This document shows positions 5,471 through 6,016 of a DNA stretch of 6,016 nt, piece after piece. This stretch comes from an uncultured Clostridia bacterium (lineage in GTDB: Bacteria; Bacillota; Clostridia; Oscillospirales; Acutalibacteraceae), in NCBI GenBank assembly GCA_947623215.1, contig CANQGN010000098.1, positions 1 to 6,016 on the forward strand. The letters are read 5' to 3'. The translations under genes were made by a program, and so were the position numbers. Each line of letters starts with the position of its first letter. The stretch's first letter is position 1. The notes beneath the pieces were generated by a model. That model was not told the origin of the DNA and ran no database searches. It saw only the letters and a program-made list of their open reading frames with translations.

Positions 5471-6016
5471 ATGTTTTATTCGTTAGAGGGTACGCTGGTG
5501 ATGAAAAAACCCGGCCTTGCCGCCCTTTCCTGCGGCGGGGTGGGGTTTAAGTGCTTTGTTTCGGATACTACCCTGCGCGCCCTGCCCCACCCGGGCGAGC
5601 GGGTGCGGCTGTTTACCCACCTGACCGTGCGCGACGACGCGCTGGATTTATACGGCTTTGCAGACGAAGCGGAAGGTGAGGCCTTTCGCCTGCTCATTGG
5701 CGTTTCGGGCGTGGGGGCCCAGGTGGCGCTGGCTATTTTGTCGCAGCTGCCGCCCGACCGGCTGGCGCTGGCCGTTGCGGCAGAGGACGCCAAAGCCATC
5801 AGCGCCGCCCAGGGGGTGGGTTCTAAAACCGCCCAGCGGGTGGTGCTGGAACTTAAAGACAAGCTGGGCGGCTTTGCCATGGGCGACGCCGCCGACGTGC
5901 AGGCGGCCGGGGCGGGCGCCGGGGGCGGCGCTGCGGCCGACGCGGTAGAGGCGCTGGTGGCCATGGGCTACTCTCGTTCCGAGGCGGCGCTGGCGGTGGG
6001 CCGGTTAGACCCCGCC
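5471..6016 (+). CDS. ruvA: Holliday junction DNA helicase subunit RuvA (5' part; runs off the window)
   Basis: RuvA is the tetrameric junction-binding subunit that positions two RuvB motor rings for branch migration. The 182 residues seen contain the N-terminal OB-fold domain (about 1-63, starting MFYSLEGTL) with the acidic pin Asp55-Asp56 in VRDDALDLYGF (53-63), where E. coli has Glu55-Asp56. Two helix-hairpin-helix motifs follow, around IGVSGVGAQVALAIL (76-90) and AAQGVGSKTAQRVVLEL (112-128). An Ala/Gly-rich linker (about 138-157) connects to the start of the RuvB-binding domain III (VEALVAMGYSRSEA, 159-172). The frame is open to the last base, so the stop is outside; RuvA is usually about 190-210 residues, hence only a short C-terminal piece is missing. 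GGAGG at 5458-5462, inside the ruvC end, is 8 nt from the ATG. The next gene is expected to be ruvB. Confidence 0.96.
   Translation, partial: MFYSLEGTLVMKKPGLAALSCGGVGFKCFVSDTTLRALPHPGERVRLFTHLTVRDDALDLYGFADEAEGEAFRLLIGVSGVGAQVALAILSQLPPDRLALAVAAEDAKAISAAQGVGSKTAQRVVLELKDKLGGFAMGDAADVQAAGAGAGGGAAADAVEALVAMGYSRSEAALAVGRLDPA

Overview
The window looks like a chromosomal segment of a GC-rich Firmicute, most likely a Clostridia-class gut-type anaerobe (Oscillospiraceae/Ruminococcaceae-like). That placement is an inference from three things: the complete CtsR-McsA-McsB-ClpC protein quality-control operon, which is a Firmicutes hallmark; consistently GC-rich coding sequence; and strong Shine-Dalgarno sites. 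No mobile element, CRISPR array, tRNA or rRNA is visible. Coding density is high and nearly everything is a recognisable housekeeping gene.

Layout. Positions 1-189 are non-coding and hold a perfect 24-bp tandem duplication (74-121) that runs into a large nested hairpin with a T-tract (115-174), a terminator. From 4761 down to 190 on the minus strand lies the heat-shock operon ctsR-mcsA-mcsB-clpC, tightly packed: 47 bp between ctsR and mcsA, a 14-bp overlap between mcsA and mcsB, and 12 bp between mcsB and clpC. The intergenic region 4762-4956 is a divergent control region. It carries a sigma-A promoter for ctsR (TTGACT-17-TATACT) overlapped by four CtsR heptads arranged as two canonical direct-repeat operators (4828-4860), and an extended -10 promoter for the opposite strand. 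From 4957 on the plus strand are ruvC and the first 182 codons of ruvA, which runs off the window.

How they work together. CtsR represses its own operon. McsA (zinc-finger and UVR activator) and McsB (phosphagen-kinase-fold protein arginine kinase) normally inactivate CtsR and mark damaged proteins with phospho-arginine for ClpC, the Hsp100 unfoldase that feeds ClpP. RuvC and RuvA are the Holliday-junction resolvase and the junction-binding subunit of the branch-migration motor; ruvB presumably lies beyond the right edge.

The standout observation is in McsB. Compared from memory with Bacillus subtilis McsB, four active-site positions are changed: the catalytic Glu of the NEEDH motif is Cys114, the active-site Cys is Ser160, and two ATP-phosphate-binding arginines are Lys169 and Ser200. 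The fold, the second catalytic Glu (Glu205) and the regulatory phospho-arginine pocket (Arg327-Asp328) look intact. This suggests a pseudokinase or strongly altered McsB, kept in an otherwise normal operon with an apparently intact phospho-arginine reader (the ClpC N-domain), perhaps acting as an adaptor rather than a kinase.
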